In this document: positions 15,725 through 25,672 of the stretch, in pieces | Position numbering within the stretch: the stretch's first letter is position 1 | Layout of the letters: each line of letters starts with the position of its first letter | Assembly (NCBI GenBank): GCA_963814645.1 | Contig: CAWFDX010000001.1 | Coordinates: forward strand, 248,001-312,000 | DNA: 64,000 bases | Direction: 5' to 3' | Source: RYN-230 sp963814645 | Lineage (GTDB): Bacteria > Actinomycetota > Actinomycetes > Streptosporangiales > Streptosporangiaceae | The notes under the pieces: generated by a model | Told to the model about the DNA's origin: nothing | Databases searched by the model: none | What the model saw: the letters and a program-made list of their open reading frames with translations, nothing else | Made by a program: the position numbers and the translations under genes

Positions 15725-17343
15725 CGTTCCACGCCGAGCCTGCCCACGGGGTGCCATCCCAGGCCGAGCCGTGCCACGAGGCGCTGTTCCAGTACGCGCC
15801 GCCCCAGGCCCACCGGTTCCAGGCCACCCCGCCGTAGGCCCAGCCGTTCCAGGCCACGCCGTTCCAGGTCACCCCGGCCCAGGTCCAGCCGTTGGACGGC
15901 AGCTGACCGGGAGCCAGCCCGGACCACAGCGCGGCGTTCCAGGTGTCGAACGGGCGGGCCGACGAGAGCGAGACCGGCAGACCGGCCAGGGCGGGCAGCA
16001 CCAGGCCGGACTGGTTGAGGTTCATCGGCCCGGAGGTGGCCGGCGGAGACGTTGAGCGCGCCGTGGCCGTCCACGAACGGGTTGCCGATGGGGCCGGGGT
16101 TGGTGTTGCCGAGCAGCCGAGCCTTCACCTGGTCCGGGGTGAGCCCCGGGTTGTCCGCCAGGACCAGGGCCACCGCCCCGCTGGTGATGGCAGTGCTGAA
16201 CGAGGTGCCCGAGCCGGTGAAGTTGGCCGTGCCGATCTGCGCCGACGGGTATTCGCTGGCCAGCGTCGACCCGGGTGCGGCCAGGCTGACCACCGACCGG
16301 CCCGAGGTGACCAGGTCCGGCTTGACCCAGCCGTCCGGCGAGGTCGGCCCGGCACTGCTGAAGTTGGTCATCTCGTCCCCGGTGGTGGAGTCCGTCGCCG
16401 CGCCCATGTCGTCCAGCGCGCCGACGGTGATGACCAGCGAGTCATCACCCGGGGACAGGATGGTGCCATTGAATGGCCCGGCGTTGCCGGCCGAGGCCAC
16501 CACCGTGATCCCCGCGTTCCACACCGCCGATACCGCCAGGTCCAGCGGGTTGATCAGGGTGGACTCGTTGGGCTGAAAGCCCAGCGACAGGTTGAGCACC
16601 TTGATCTGGTAGAGCCCCTGGTGGTCGACGGCCCACTGCAAGCCCTGGATGATCGTGCCCAGGTCGGTCAGCCCGTTCACCCCGGCAACTTTGATCGACA
16701 CCAGGTTGGCGCCCGGGGCCTCGCCGGAGTACTGGCCATTCGATGAGGCTCCATCGCCGGCGATCAGGCCCGCCACGAACGTGCCGTGCCCGTAGTCGTC
16801 CTGGAATGGGTTCCCGCCGCCGGTCAGGTCGACCCCACCGATCAGCCGGCCGGAAAAGTCGGGCAGCTGGTCGATCCCGGTGTCCACCACGGCCACGGTG
16901 ACGCCCTGGCCGGTGTCGCCCTGGGCCGCCAGCTGGCTGGCCCCGGTCTGGTCCAGGAACGCGTCCGAGGGCGCGTGCGGCCCGGTTGACTCCGGGACAT
17001 CCTCCAGGCTCACCTGGGCATCCGGGGTTACCACGATGCCGGGCAGCGCGTTCAGCACGGTTGCCGCGGCGGTGGGGATCGACGCTAGTACCCCGTTAAT
17101 GAGGCGGAACTGGGTCTGCACGCTGCCGCCCACCTGGAGCACCGCGGTGACCGGGCTCAGCAGCCCGGACGCGGTGACAATGACCGTTTCCGAGGAACGC
17201 GCCGACGCGGCCGGAACGCCCGTTATCACGCTGGCGGTTATTGCGGTGATGGCGGCGCCAGTGGCGGCTAGGCGGCGCTTCTTGCGACGGCCGAGCCGGG
17301 CCCGGTAGCCGACATTTCCGCCGAACAAGACATTCCGCCACAT
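15725..17343 (-). pseudogene. Subtilisin-family (S8) serine protease, frameshifted and fused to EAL remnant
   Basis: Exported subtilase. A basic, hydrophobic signal sequence comes first (ARLGRRKKRRLAATG), then a pro-region. The catalytic triad is complete: Asp154 (VAVVDTGID), His186 (YGHGTFVAG) and Ser381 (GTSFSTAI). At about 16035 the frame breaks: the in-frame reading becomes nonsense, while the next frame gives the expected tail NLNQSGLVLP followed by WN/WA-rich repeats (AWNGWAYGGVAWNRWAWGG), typical of actinobacterial S8 proteins. After GSAWNGAAW the DNA switches into an EAL domain instead of ending. The gene thus has one indel and one illegitimate junction. The catalytic domain is intact, so a truncated protease might still be made. 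Confidence 0.8.
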
Positions 17344-17497
17344 TGGGCAGCCCCTCCCCTAGCATGCCTTTAAGTCGCACCAACCGTACGCTGAGGAATC
17401 GGCTCCGGGAGGAAAATCTGCAACGCCGGCACACGTTCCAGGAATAACTATTTGATTTCCATTCACGCAATTGCGCACGTTTATGGAAATTACTTAG

Positions 17498-18424
17498 TTA
17501 ATTAGTAGCGGTGGGTGCGCGGCGGCCTTTCCGTGGCTGGGGCGGGGCTGGCTCGGCCGGGGCTGGCTGGGGCGGGGCTGACCGGAGGGCGGCCTGCCGG
17601 GGCGGGGCCTGCTCACGAGAGCACCACCAGGTGGAGCGGCCACCGACGGTGCCGTGCACCATCGGCGCGCCGTCACGCGGGCAGGTGCCGCCGGGATGCC
17701 GGGCCGCGATGACCTCACCGGTATGCGCGCCGCCGTTAGCGATGGCGGCGGCCAAGGCGGACTTGAGCGCCCGGTAGAGGCGGTTGACCTGCGCCGGGGT
17801 GAGTGTATCGGTCGGCGCCAGCGGTGACAGCTTGGCCTGCCAGAAGATCTCGTCAGCCAGCAGGTTGCCCACCCCGGCGATCTTGGACTGGTCGAGCAGC
17901 CGCGCCTTGACCGCGATCCGGCCCCTGGTGATAAGCGAGCGGAACTCGGCCGGGCTGACCTGGGCCGCGTCCGGGCCGAGGTCGCCAAGGTCGGGGTTGA
18001 GCCGGACCCGGCCCAGCCGCCGCGGGTCCTGCAGCACCAGGCGGCCGCCGTCCGCGAACGTCAGCGTGAACCGGTTCCACCGGGCCGAGCGGGGCCCGGT
18101 GTCGTAGCGCCGCTCATCGCCAGCCTCGGTTACCGCGCCGTCCGGCCCGGTGACCTGGATGCGGCCGCTCATGCCGAGGTGGACGCCGAGCTCAGGGCCG
18201 GGCGGCCCGTCCGGGTCGCCGGACGGCGAGGTATCCAGCCAGATCATCTTGCCGCGCCGGTGCGCCGCGGTCAGGGTGCGCCCGGTCAGTGCGCTGCGCA
18301 GTTCACCAGCGGCATGCGGGCGGCTGACATAGCGGTCCGAATCATCCACGTCCGCGATGCGCCGGTGCAGGGCCCGGTCGGCGATCAGCCGCCGGGCCGC
18401 CTCAACCTCCGGAAGCTCAGGCAC
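17498..18424 (-). CDS. Fpg/Nei-family DNA glycosylase, zincless-finger type
   Basis: 308-aa base-excision-repair glycosylase/AP lyase. The catalytic N-terminus is M-PELPE (Pro2 nucleophile, Glu3). The H2TH region is KARLLDQSKIAGVGNLLADE. The C-terminal finger retains VGGRSTWWC, but the zinc-binding CxxC pairs read CPRDG and CSREQ, one cysteine each, so a zinc site is unlikely. Zincless fingers occur in some Fpg/Nei relatives (family knowledge). A Pro/Ala-rich tail of about 35 residues follows. The start is GTG at 18424, fixed by the PELPE motif; the ribosome-binding site is poor. Confidence 0.93.
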   Translation of the reverse strand: MPELPEVEAARRLIADRALHRRIADVDDSDRYVSRPHAAGELRSALTGRTLTAAHRRGKMIWLDTSPSGDPDGPPGPELGVHLGMSGRIQVTGPDGAVTEAGDERRYDTGPRSARWNRFTLTFADGGRLVLQDPRRLGRVRLNPDLGDLGPDAAQVSPAEFRSLITRGRIAVKARLLDQSKIAGVGNLLADEIFWQAKLSPLAPTDTLTPAQVNRLYRALKSALAAAIANGGAHTGEVIAARHPGGTCPRDGAPMVHGTVGGRSTWWCSREQAPPRQAALRSAPPQPAPAEPAPPQPRKGRRAPTATN

Positions 18425-18792
18425 TTACCCGTTGTACCCGGTGACCCGGCTGGCCGCATCAGCGGGCCACCCCGGCGCGGGCGGCGCGGTGGTGGCACGC
18501 TGCCCGCACCGGGGCACCCGGGGCAGGACGCCGCCACCGTCACCCGCGCGCTCGGGGCGCCGCAGGGTGGCCGGCGCTGCCACCATCCCGGCGCGGCATT
18601 CAGCCCGCCGGAGCGCCGCGGCGGATACTCGGGGGAATGCCCGGAAAGGCGATTGATAAGGGGGCGGCAGGCCTGGAGATGACAGCGCTGTTGTCACTGG
18701 AGATGGAGGACTATGCCGAGCGGCCGCTCGGGTTCGGCGTGGGCCAATGCGAGCAGGCCGGGCAGCTCATATGCCGCCGGATACGATTGCGG
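18425..18792. other. Gap between Fpg and a small membrane-protein gene
   Basis: About 370 nt without a gene I can support. It should hold the Fpg promoter on the minus strand. An open 90-codon minus frame ends one base before the Fpg GTG (18425-18697), but its composition (Pro/Arg/Ala only) and lack of a ribosome-binding site make it unconvincing. Confidence 0.4.
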
Positions 18793-19059
18793 TTAATACA
18801 TAAAGGGCCTGGGGGCAGAAGTGAGCGTGAACTTCGCCTGGTGGTCGTGACTGCGGCCTTGCTGATGCGCGGTCACCTGCGCCGGGTGACCCGCACTATG
18901 CCCAGGCTGGGCCAGCACGAAGGCGGCGATACCGCCGCCCAGGACGAGGGCCGCGGCAAGAATCCCGCGCACCACACGGACACGAACGGGCCCGGTCGAC
19001 GGAGCCCGGCGGTGACTGCCTGCCGCCTTGCTGCCGTACCTTAAACTATGATTGGCCAT
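18793..19059 (-). CDS. Small single-span membrane or exported protein
   Basis: 88-aa protein. A basic N-terminus (RYGSKAAGSHRRAP) precedes one hydrophobic helix at about residues 33-50 (GILAAALVLGGGIAAFVLAQ). A His/Gln/Ser-rich stretch follows (HSAGHPAQVTAHQQGRSHDH). It fits a type II membrane protein with a short external tail or an uncleaved signal anchor. GAGGGG lies about 10 nt upstream of the ATG at 19059. No family is recognised. Neighbours give no functional hint. Confidence 0.5.
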   Translation of the reverse strand: MANHSLRYGSKAAGSHRRAPSTGPVRVRVVRGILAAALVLGGGIAAFVLAQPGHSAGHPAQVTAHQQGRSHDHQAKFTLTSAPRPFMY

Positions 19060-19641
19060 CGTAGATGTTCCCCTCATTAGCGGTTTGACATGTGGCCATC
19101 TGAGACTGGAGACCATCCGAGGACTGCGAAACTACACCAGCCCGCTTCGCCGTATATGGCATTTGCACAAAAATCTGGTCATTCTTAATTTACGAAGAAT
19201 GGTCGTAGAAAGTCCGCGGCGGGTCCAGCCAGGGTGGTCCCGCACCCAACCGCCGAGGTAGCCCGGCTCGCCGCCCGCAGGCTGACCAGCAACGGGCCTG
19301 CGTTCAGGGCGCGGGCGCCCCGGATGAGGCGGCCTGGTCCGGTCGCTCGGTTCCTCAGCCGCCTCGGGCAGACCGGCAGCACCATCAGCCACTTCCGGCC
19401 GCAAGAGCTTGTTACAGCACACCGGTCTCGGAAGTCACGGCAATGCGCTCACAGAATGGCATTCCCGAGTTAGTGGAACTCGCGTCTTTACAAGGTGCAA
19501 AGCAAATTGCAAGACCGCGGCATCATTTTCTGTCCGGCCACAGTTCTTCTAGAATTTGCGATGAGGAGTGCTTATAACGGGTATTAGCTATTTAACCCAG
19601 CAGGTGAGCTGGCCCCTCAGCCAGAACGCATGAAGGCGATC
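19060..19641. other. Long intergenic region before the SARP regulator
   Basis: About 580 nt, mixed composition. 19140-19210 and 19480-19600 are AT-rich and probably hold the promoters of the small membrane gene and of the SARP gene. The GC-rich middle (19215-19400) has open minus-strand frames but no start with a ribosome-binding site and no recognisable family; it may be a remnant. Confidence 0.4.
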
Positions 19642-22600
19642 ATGGAATTCCGGGTGCTCGGGCCGATTGAGCTTTGGTCGGCCGGGCAGCAATGCGATCT
19701 TGGGCCGACCAGGGCGCGCTGTGTCCTGGCCATCCTCATGCTGACCCCGCGCACAATCGTGCCGACCGACGTGCTCATCGACCGGATCTGGGACACCGAG
19801 CCGCCGCCGAAAGCCCGGGAGAGCCTCTCGGTCTACATCACCCGGCTGCGCGCCTCGCTCCGCCAGGCCGTGGGCGAGAGCGTCCGGCTGGTCGGCCGGT
19901 CCCGGGGTTACGAACTCGACGTCGACCCCGATGTGATCGACCTGCACCAGTTCCGCCGTCTGCGCCGGCAGGCCGACGCGCTGGCAGGCAACGGCGACAC
20001 GGAGCACGCCGCATTACTGCTGCGCGAGGCGGACCGGCTGTGGCGCGGCCAGCCGTTCGCCGGGATCCGCGGCGACTGGATGGCGCGGATGCGGGCCAGC
20101 CTGGAGGAGGAGCGCCGGGCCGCCATCCTGAAGCGGGTCGAATGCGAACTCGAGCTCGGCCGGCACGCCGACCTGGTCGGTGAGCTCGGCAACCTGCTCA
20201 CGCAATACCCGCTGGACGAAGCGTTCGTCGCGCACCAGATGACCGCGCTGTACGGCAGCGGCCGGGCCGGCGAGGCGCTCAGCCTGTACCGGGACACCCG
20301 CAGCCAGATCATCGACGAGCTGGGCACCGAGCCCGGCCCCGCGCTGGCTGAGCTGCATCAGCGCATGCTCAGCCATGACCCTGAACTGACCGCCACGACC
20401 GGGCTGGCCAGCCCCAGCCGACAGCTGAGCCGGACGGCGGCGCCGGACACGCTGCCGCCCGAGATGGTGGAGTTCGTCGGCCGGGACGAGGAGCTGACCC
20501 TGCTCATCGGCGGCGCTGGCGCCGGCCCGCGGATCAGGATCATCGAAGGCATGGCCGGGGTCGGCAAGACCGCGCTGGCGGTGCATGCCGCGCGTACCGT
20601 GGCCGACCAGTACCCGGACGGCACGTTCTACCTCAACTTCCAGACGCACGATCCCGGGCTGCCGTCGATCGACGCGGCCGAAGCGCTGCACCGCCTGCTC
20701 CGGATGCTCACCGCGCCCGCCACCCGGATCCCGGACGCCACTGGCGAGCGCGCCGCGCTGCTCCGGGCCCAGCTGAACCGCCGCCGCGCGATCGTGATCC
20801 TGGATGACGCGGCCGGGCCGGAGCAGATCCAGCCGCTGCTGCCCTCGTCCGGCCAGAGCCTGATCCTGATCACCACCCGGCGCAGGCTGTCCGGGCTGGC
20901 CGGCACGCATGGGCTGACCCTCGATGTGCTGCCGATGGCCGACGCCGTCGCCCTGTTCCAGCGCGTGGCCGGGCAGAGCCGGGCGCACGACGAGACGGCC
21001 GCGGCCGTGGCCGTGGAGCTATGCGGACGGCTGCCGCTGGCCATCCAGCTCGCGGCCGGCCGGCTGGCGCATGACTACCCGCCACGGCTCGCCGACCTGG
21101 TCGAGGAGCTGTCGCATACCCCGGTACCCACCTCGGGCGCGGCCAGCCCACAGGTGATGTCGGCGTTCGACGTCTCGTACCGCTCGCTGGAGCCCGAGCA
21201 CCAGCTGTTCTTCCGGCGGCTCGGGATGAGCCCGTGCGCCTCGATCAGCCAGCAGGCCGCGGCCGCCCTGGGCGGGGTCACCCTGGCCGAGGCGCAGCAG
21301 GCGCTGGCCGCGCTGCTCGATCATCACCTGCTGACCCGGGCCGCCGGCGGCCAGTTCCGTTTCCATGACCTCATCCGTGAGTACGCCGCGGTACGGGCCG
21401 GGCGGGAGGATCCCAGGGCGGAGCAGCGCCGCGCGATCGGCCGGTTGCTCGACTACTACCTGGCCAACGCGGACCAGGCAGACCGGGTGCTGCACCCGTT
21501 CCGCCGCCCGATGCCGGTGCCCGCCACGCACCAGCCCACGGCCAGCGTGGCCCTGGTTACGCCGAACAGCGCGGCCGGGTGGCTGGAGGCGGAGTGGCGC
21601 AACATCCTGCAAGCCGCGCAGTACGCCGGGCGGCACGAGTGGAAGCAGAAGTGCGCCGACCTGATCCATGTGCTCGGCGGCTTCCTGGAGGTCAGCGCCA
21701 ACTGGGATGAGGCTATCGCGGCGCACACCCTGGCCCTGCAGGCGAGCCGCGACCTGGTCGATCCGGAGCGGGTCGCACGGGCCTCGCTGGAGCTCAGCGA
21801 GGTGAGCCAGCAGACCGGGCGGCACGAAGCCGCACTCCCGCTGGCCGAGGAGGCTGCGGAGATCTACCGGTCGCTGGCCGACCGGCGTGGTGAGGCCGAC
21901 GCGCTAGACCAGATCGGGCTGGCCCACCAGCGCGCGGGCCGGTCGCGGGAGTCACTGGCCTATTTCTCTGAAGCGCGCGCGCGATACGGCGACACCGCGG
22001 ATCAGCACGGGGTGGCCACCACGCTGAGCCATTCCGGGATCGCGGCTTGGCAGCTCGGCCGTTATCCGGACGCGATGGAGAACCTGCGGGACGCGTTGCT
22101 GCTCTACCAGGCGGCCGGAGACCGGCGCGGCGAGGCCAAGACGCTGAACAACCTGGGCCGGGTCCAGCTGAACTTCGGCTACCACCGGGACGCCCTCGAT
22201 GGCTACCAGAAGTCGCTGGCCATATTCCACGAGATCGGCGGGGCGCAGAACGAGGCGATCCTGTATCACAACATCGGTGCCGTGTACTACTACAAGGGCA
22301 GCTACGACGAGGGGCTGGCCGGGTACCGGCGCGCGCTGACCATCTACCGCGAGATCGGCGACCTGCCCAATGAGGCGGCCGTGCTCAACGACATCGGTGC
22401 TCTCTACCAGAGCGCGGAGTGCCACGACGAGGCGCTGATCTGCCACGACAAGGCCAAGGAGATCGCCGGGGAAGTCGGGAACCTGCCGCAGCAGGTGACC
22501 GCGCTGCGCGGGATAGCCGGCGTGCGCCGCGGCAGCGGTCAGTACGGCGAGGCGTTCGACCTGTATCACACCGCGCTGAAGCTGGCCCGGGAGATCGGCG

Positions 22601-22788
22601 ACCCCTATGAGGAAGCCAAGATCCTCGAGGGCATCGCTGAGACCACGCTGAGCACGCTGCGGCCGGATGCGGCCCGGATCGTGTTCCGGCAGGCGCTGGA
22701 CATCTTCGAACGGCTCGGCGTGCCCGAGGCTGAGTCGGCGCGGATCCGCATCGAGGCCCTGGATCCCGCCTACAGTCTCGGCGCATAA
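19642..22788 (+). CDS. AfsR/SARP-type regulator with NB-ARC ATPase and TPR domains
   Basis: 1048-aa regulator of the large SARP class. An OmpR-like winged helix lies at about residues 1-95 (MEFRVLGPIEL). The BTAD domain extends to about 245 (ALYGSGRAGEALSLYRDTRS, ELGTEPGPALAELHQRML). An NB-ARC/STAND ATPase follows with Walker A GMAGVGKTALAVHAA and Walker B AIVILDD, then a tetratricopeptide array to the end. AfsR-like proteins activate secondary-metabolite or development genes after ATP-dependent oligomerisation and often phosphorylation. The ATG at 19642 (AAGG five bases upstream) is preferred to one at 19630. No biosynthetic cluster lies nearby, so this may be a global or orphan regulator. 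Confidence 0.92.
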   Translation: MEFRVLGPIELWSAGQQCDLGPTRARCVLAILMLTPRTIVPTDVLIDRIWDTEPPPKARESLSVYITRLRASLRQAVGESVRLVGRSRGYELDVDPDVIDLHQFRRLRRQADALAGNGDTEHAALLLREADRLWRGQPFAGIRGDWMARMRASLEEERRAAILKRVECELELGRHADLVGELGNLLTQYPLDEAFVAHQMTALYGSGRAGEALSLYRDTRSQIIDELGTEPGPALAELHQRMLSHDPELTATTGLASPSRQLSRTAAPDTLPPEMVEFVGRDEELTLLIGGAGAGPRIRIIEGMAGVGKTALAVHAARTVADQYPDGTFYLNFQTHDPGLPSIDAAEALHRLLRMLTAPATRIPDATGERAALLRAQLNRRRAIVILDDAAGPEQIQPLLPSSGQSLILITTRRRLSGLAGTHGLTLDVLPMADAVALFQRVAGQSRAHDETAAAVAVELCGRLPLAIQLAAGRLAHDYPPRLADLVEELSHTPVPTSGAASPQVMSAFDVSYRSLEPEHQLFFRRLGMSPCASISQQAAAALGGVTLAEAQQALAALLDHHLLTRAAGGQFRFHDLIREYAAVRAGREDPRAEQRRAIGRLLDYYLANADQADRVLHPFRRPMPVPATHQPTASVALVTPNSAAGWLEAEWRNILQAAQYAGRHEWKQKCADLIHVLGGFLEVSANWDEAIAAHTLALQASRDLVDPERVARASLELSEVSQQTGRHEAALPLAEEAAEIYRSLADRRGEADALDQIGLAHQRAGRSRESLAYFSEARARYGDTADQHGVATTLSHSGIAAWQLGRYPDAMENLRDALLLYQAAGDRRGEAKTLNNLGRVQLNFGYHRDALDGYQKSLAIFHEIGGAQNEAILYHNIGAVYYYKGSYDEGLAGYRRALTIYREIGDLPNEAAVLNDIGALYQSAECHDEALICHDKAKEIAGEVGNLPQQVTALRGIAGVRRGSGQYGEAFDLYHTALKLAREIGDPYEEAKILEGIAETTLSTLRPDAARIVFRQALDIFERLGVPEAESARIRIEALDPAYSLGA

Positions 22789-22883
22789 CCCCCGCTGCCA
22801 CCCGCCCTGACCTGGGCGGCAAGGCAGGCATCAAGGCGGCTGCAAGAGCCCCATCCGGGTCGGCGGCACACGCTAGTACCGCC

Positions 22884-23852
22884 ATGAGATACCTGATATC
22901 GCCCACCGCTTGGGGCATGCTGACCTCACCCACCGGGTGGGGCCTGCTGGCCGGGCTGGTCGGCCTGCTCGGGTACCTGCCCTACCTCCGCGACGCGTGG
23001 CGGCGGACCAGCCAGCCCGATCCGGCCGCCTGGCTGATCTGGACGATCGAGTACAGCGTGCTGCTGCTGGCCCAGGCCGCGCAGCATCCGCCGTGGGCCG
23101 CGCTCTGCCTGGCCGGGCTGCAACTGGCGGGCACCGTCGCGGTACTCGCCGTGCTGGCCGCCCGCGGCGAGTGGCGGTGGGGCTTCGGCCGCGGCGCGCT
23201 ACTCGGCGGCAGCGTGGCCGTGATGGCGGTGTGGCCGTTCACGCACACCCCGGCTGCGGCGATGTGCCTGGTGCTGGCGGTCGAAGGGGCCGGCATGACG
23301 CTGGTCATCCTCGGCGCGTACCGCCGCCCGGGCAGCGAGACCCCGCTGACCTGGAAGGCGTTCACCCTGGCCGGGCTGCTGGACCTGCGGGCGCTGAGCG
23401 GCCACGCCACGCCGCTGCTGTACGCCTACCCAGCGTTCTTCGTGGTGATGGGCAGCGCGGTGCTGGCCGCCATCGCACTCGGCCGGCGGCGGGCCCGGCG
23501 GGCGGGCCGGCTCATGCTGCACGCGCAGGACGTCACCGACAGCTTGATCACCGTCTGCCACCAGGCCCATGGCGCACGCGGCCACTGGGTCCTGGAAGCA
23601 CCCCGGCCGCGGCTTGCCCCGTCCCGGCCGGGGCTCCCGGCGGCCGCCGGGCCGGCACCCCCGGCGGCCGCCCCCCAGCCTGTCCTCCCGGTGACTACCG
23701 TGCAGCCCTCCCGGCCGCGGCCGACCGCCCGCCCGGCGCTACCCGGCGGCCCGGCGCTGCCGGCCGGCCCGGCGATTCCCGGGTCCTGGCGGCGGCAGCC
23801 AGCCGAAGCGCCGCCGCTGCGCCTGGCCGAGCGCCGGGAACGGGCCCGCTGA
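22884..23852 (+). CDS. Multi-span membrane protein with Pro-rich cytoplasmic tail
   Basis: 322-aa protein of no recognised family. The first 210 residues contain about seven hydrophobic helices (for example GLLAGLVGLLGYLPYL and YPAFFVVMGSAVLAAIAL). The PQ-like opening (GYLPYLRDAWRRTSQPDPAAWLIW) recalls small sugar/lysosomal-type PQ-loop transporters: Gly-Tyr-x-Pro then Arg then Pro-Ala-Ala-Trp. The remaining 110 residues are a Pro/Ala/Arg-rich disordered tail. The gene is convergent with the broken efflux operon. A PQ-loop relationship is tentative. Confidence 0.6.
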   Translation: MRYLISPTAWGMLTSPTGWGLLAGLVGLLGYLPYLRDAWRRTSQPDPAAWLIWTIEYSVLLLAQAAQHPPWAALCLAGLQLAGTVAVLAVLAARGEWRWGFGRGALLGGSVAVMAVWPFTHTPAAAMCLVLAVEGAGMTLVILGAYRRPGSETPLTWKAFTLAGLLDLRALSGHATPLLYAYPAFFVVMGSAVLAAIALGRRRARRAGRLMLHAQDVTDSLITVCHQAHGARGHWVLEAPRPRLAPSRPGLPAAAGPAPPAAAPQPVLPVTTVQPSRPRPTARPALPGGPALPAGPAIPGSWRRQPAEAPPLRLAERRERAR

Positions 23853-23897
23853 CGGCCACGGGCCAACCACCACGGTCTGCCCGTCCGGGCCGGATCC

Positions 23898-24044
23898 GGG
23901 GTGGGCGCCGGGGAAGGGCGCCCACTCTGGGCTGGCGACGGCGTCCCGGCCGACGACGGTGTTCCGGGCAGCGACGGCGTTGCACCAGCGGACGGCGCCG
24001 CGCCGGGCACTGGCGTTCGGCAAACAGAGGGTGCCGGAGGGCGA
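23898..24044. repeat. Direct repeat copy A (about 147 nt)
   Basis: Roughly 90% identical by eye to 24945-25091, in the same orientation, with small indels. On the minus strand it encodes a Pro/Ser/Thr/Gly-rich linker (RTPVPGAAPSAGATPS). It lies near the 3' end of the adaptor gene. Confidence 0.85.
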
Positions 24045-24944
24045 GACAAGGGCGACACACGGCTGCCGCCCGGCTCGACCCGGCCCCTGGTTCTGATTTC
24101 GCTGGGCAGCGGTTTGCCCAGCACGGCCAGCACCACGTGCTGGCCGGCCGAGGCCGGCCGTGATCCGGGTCCGCAGCAGCCCCTTGGTCCCGACGGTCAC
24201 CTTGACGGTGCGGGCCCGGCCCGCCGCGTACACGGTGACCGTGGCGCCGTGCTTGCCGTAGTGCACCGCGAGGTCGGCACGCTGACCCCACGGCTGTGCC
24301 GGTGCTGATGGTGACGTTGGCGAAACCGTCGGGTGCAGCCCGCCGGGCTGCCCGGCGAGGCCGATCGTGACCGGGTAGGTCACCGGCGAATTGCTGGTGT
24401 CCGGGGTCAGCCGATCGAGATCACCGAGCCGGTGAGCGGGCGGCCAGCCCGTCCGCCGCACGCTGGCCCGCTGGCCTACCTTGAGCGCGGGCAGGTCGGT
24501 GACCGGGACCTCGGTCTGCACCTGATAGCTGTCCAGCCCGGCGATCTCGAACGCGGTGCTGCCCGCGGTGACCGCGTGCCCGGGCTGACTCGACGCTGAC
24601 CACGGTGCCGCTGATCGGGCTGCGCACGATGGCGTTGTCCAGGTTCTGCTGCGCGACGGTGAGCTGCGCGGCGTCGGCATCGGCGGTGGCCTGGTCGGCG
24701 GCCAACTGGGCGGCGCTGACGGCCCGGACGAGGGCCGCGCAGGCCGGCCCGGACGGCGCCGCCGCCGCCTGCGCGGCCCGGATCCCGCCGCCCCGGCTCG
24801 CCCCGGTGCCCCGGATCGCCTTGGCCAGCGCCGCGCTGAGCGCGGACAGCTGCCGGGACAGCGCCTGCTGGGCGTGCAGCACCACGGTCTCGGCCGCCAG
24901 CACCTGCTTGGTGGCGTGCGCACAGTTGCCCGGCGCGGACGTCG

Positions 24945-25091
24945 GGGTGGGCGCCGGGGAAGGGCGCCCACTCGGGCCGGCGACGGCGTCCCGGCCGCCG
25001 ACGGCGTCCCGGGCGGCGACGGCGTCGCACCAGCGGACGGCGACGCGCCGGGCACTGGCGTTCGGCTGGCAGAGGGTGTGCCGGAGGGCGA
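24945..25091. repeat. Direct repeat copy B (about 147 nt)
   Basis: Partner of the copy at 23898-24044. It encodes the PST-rich linker in the middle of the adaptor coiled coil (RTPVPGASPSAGATPSPPG). Its presence inside a normally rigid hairpin is unusual. Confidence 0.85.
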
Positions 25092-25672
25092 CGGCGCCGG
25101 GCTGGTGCACACCTGGCCAGCCTGGGCAAGCGCTGCCCTGGCCCGGGCCAGCGCCTGGTCGGCCCGGCGCTGGGCGCGCAGCACGGCCTGCTGCAGCGGC
25201 CGCAGCGCCGCGCTGGCTGAGCCACCGGCCGAGCCCGAGCCGGATCCCGACCCGCCGGAGCCGGAGCCCGAGCCAGCGCCGGAGGCGGCCTGGTCCTGGC
25301 TGGCGATGTCGTGCGACACCTGCAGGTTCGCCTGGTCCAGGGTGGACTGCGCGGCGGTCAGCGCGGCCCGCAGCGACGCCTTGCTGAGCGAGCCGAGCGC
25401 TGCCCGGCGGTGACCCGCTGGCCGGACCGCACCGCGACCGTGGCCACCGTGCCGCTGACCGGGAACGGGACGTCGGCCTGCTGCGCCGGGCTGAGCGTGC
25501 CTACCACGTCGATCGCGGCGCTGACCTGCGCCGGGATGACGGTGGCCAGCCGGTAGGCGCGGGCCGGGAGCGGACACGTGGCGTAGGCCGTCCCGGCGCC
25601 CGCGAGGACGGCCAGGGCGGCGAGGCCGAGCACGGTGCTTCGCCGGGGCCATCTAGGCATAGCTGTGGCTCC

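Larger units (their letters stand above)
23870..25660 (-). pseudogene. MacA/HlyD-type periplasmic adaptor, multiply frameshifted
   Basis: Membrane-fusion/adaptor protein of a MacAB-like efflux system, spread over three frames. In order: N-terminal anchor (LGLAALAVLAGAGTAYA), first biotinyl-lipoyl half (DVVGTLSPAQQADVPFPVSG), coiled-coil hairpin (TLDQANLQVSHDIASQDQAA), a PSPSGTPS-type linker, second hairpin helix (LVRAVSAAQLAADQATADAD), second lipoyl half (NLDNAIVRSPISGTVVSVES), beta-barrel (VQTEVPVTDLPALKVGQRAS) and distal domain (HVVLAVLGKPLPSE). At least four frame changes separate these blocks, so no full-length protein can be made. The 3' end is uncertain because of a duplicated linker. 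AGGAG precedes the ATG at 25660. Confidence 0.75.

Noticed and set aside
15681..16055. Pro/Arg-rich plus-strand open frames opposite the subtilase tail
   Set aside because: Generated by the WN/WA repeats of the minus-strand protein.
19132..19422. Minus-strand frames in the gap before the SARP gene, with a GWVRDHPGWTRRGLS stretch
   Set aside because: Slight resemblance to transposase-linked sequences, but too short, no start signal and no terminal repeats; not called as a mobile element.
24010..24025. GAACGCCAGTGCCCGG in the duplicated linker (minus strand), similar to the repeated AACGCCAGTACC motif
   Set aside because: Explained by the coding sequence RTPVPG in a Pro/Thr-rich linker and differs at the central base; not counted as a further copy.
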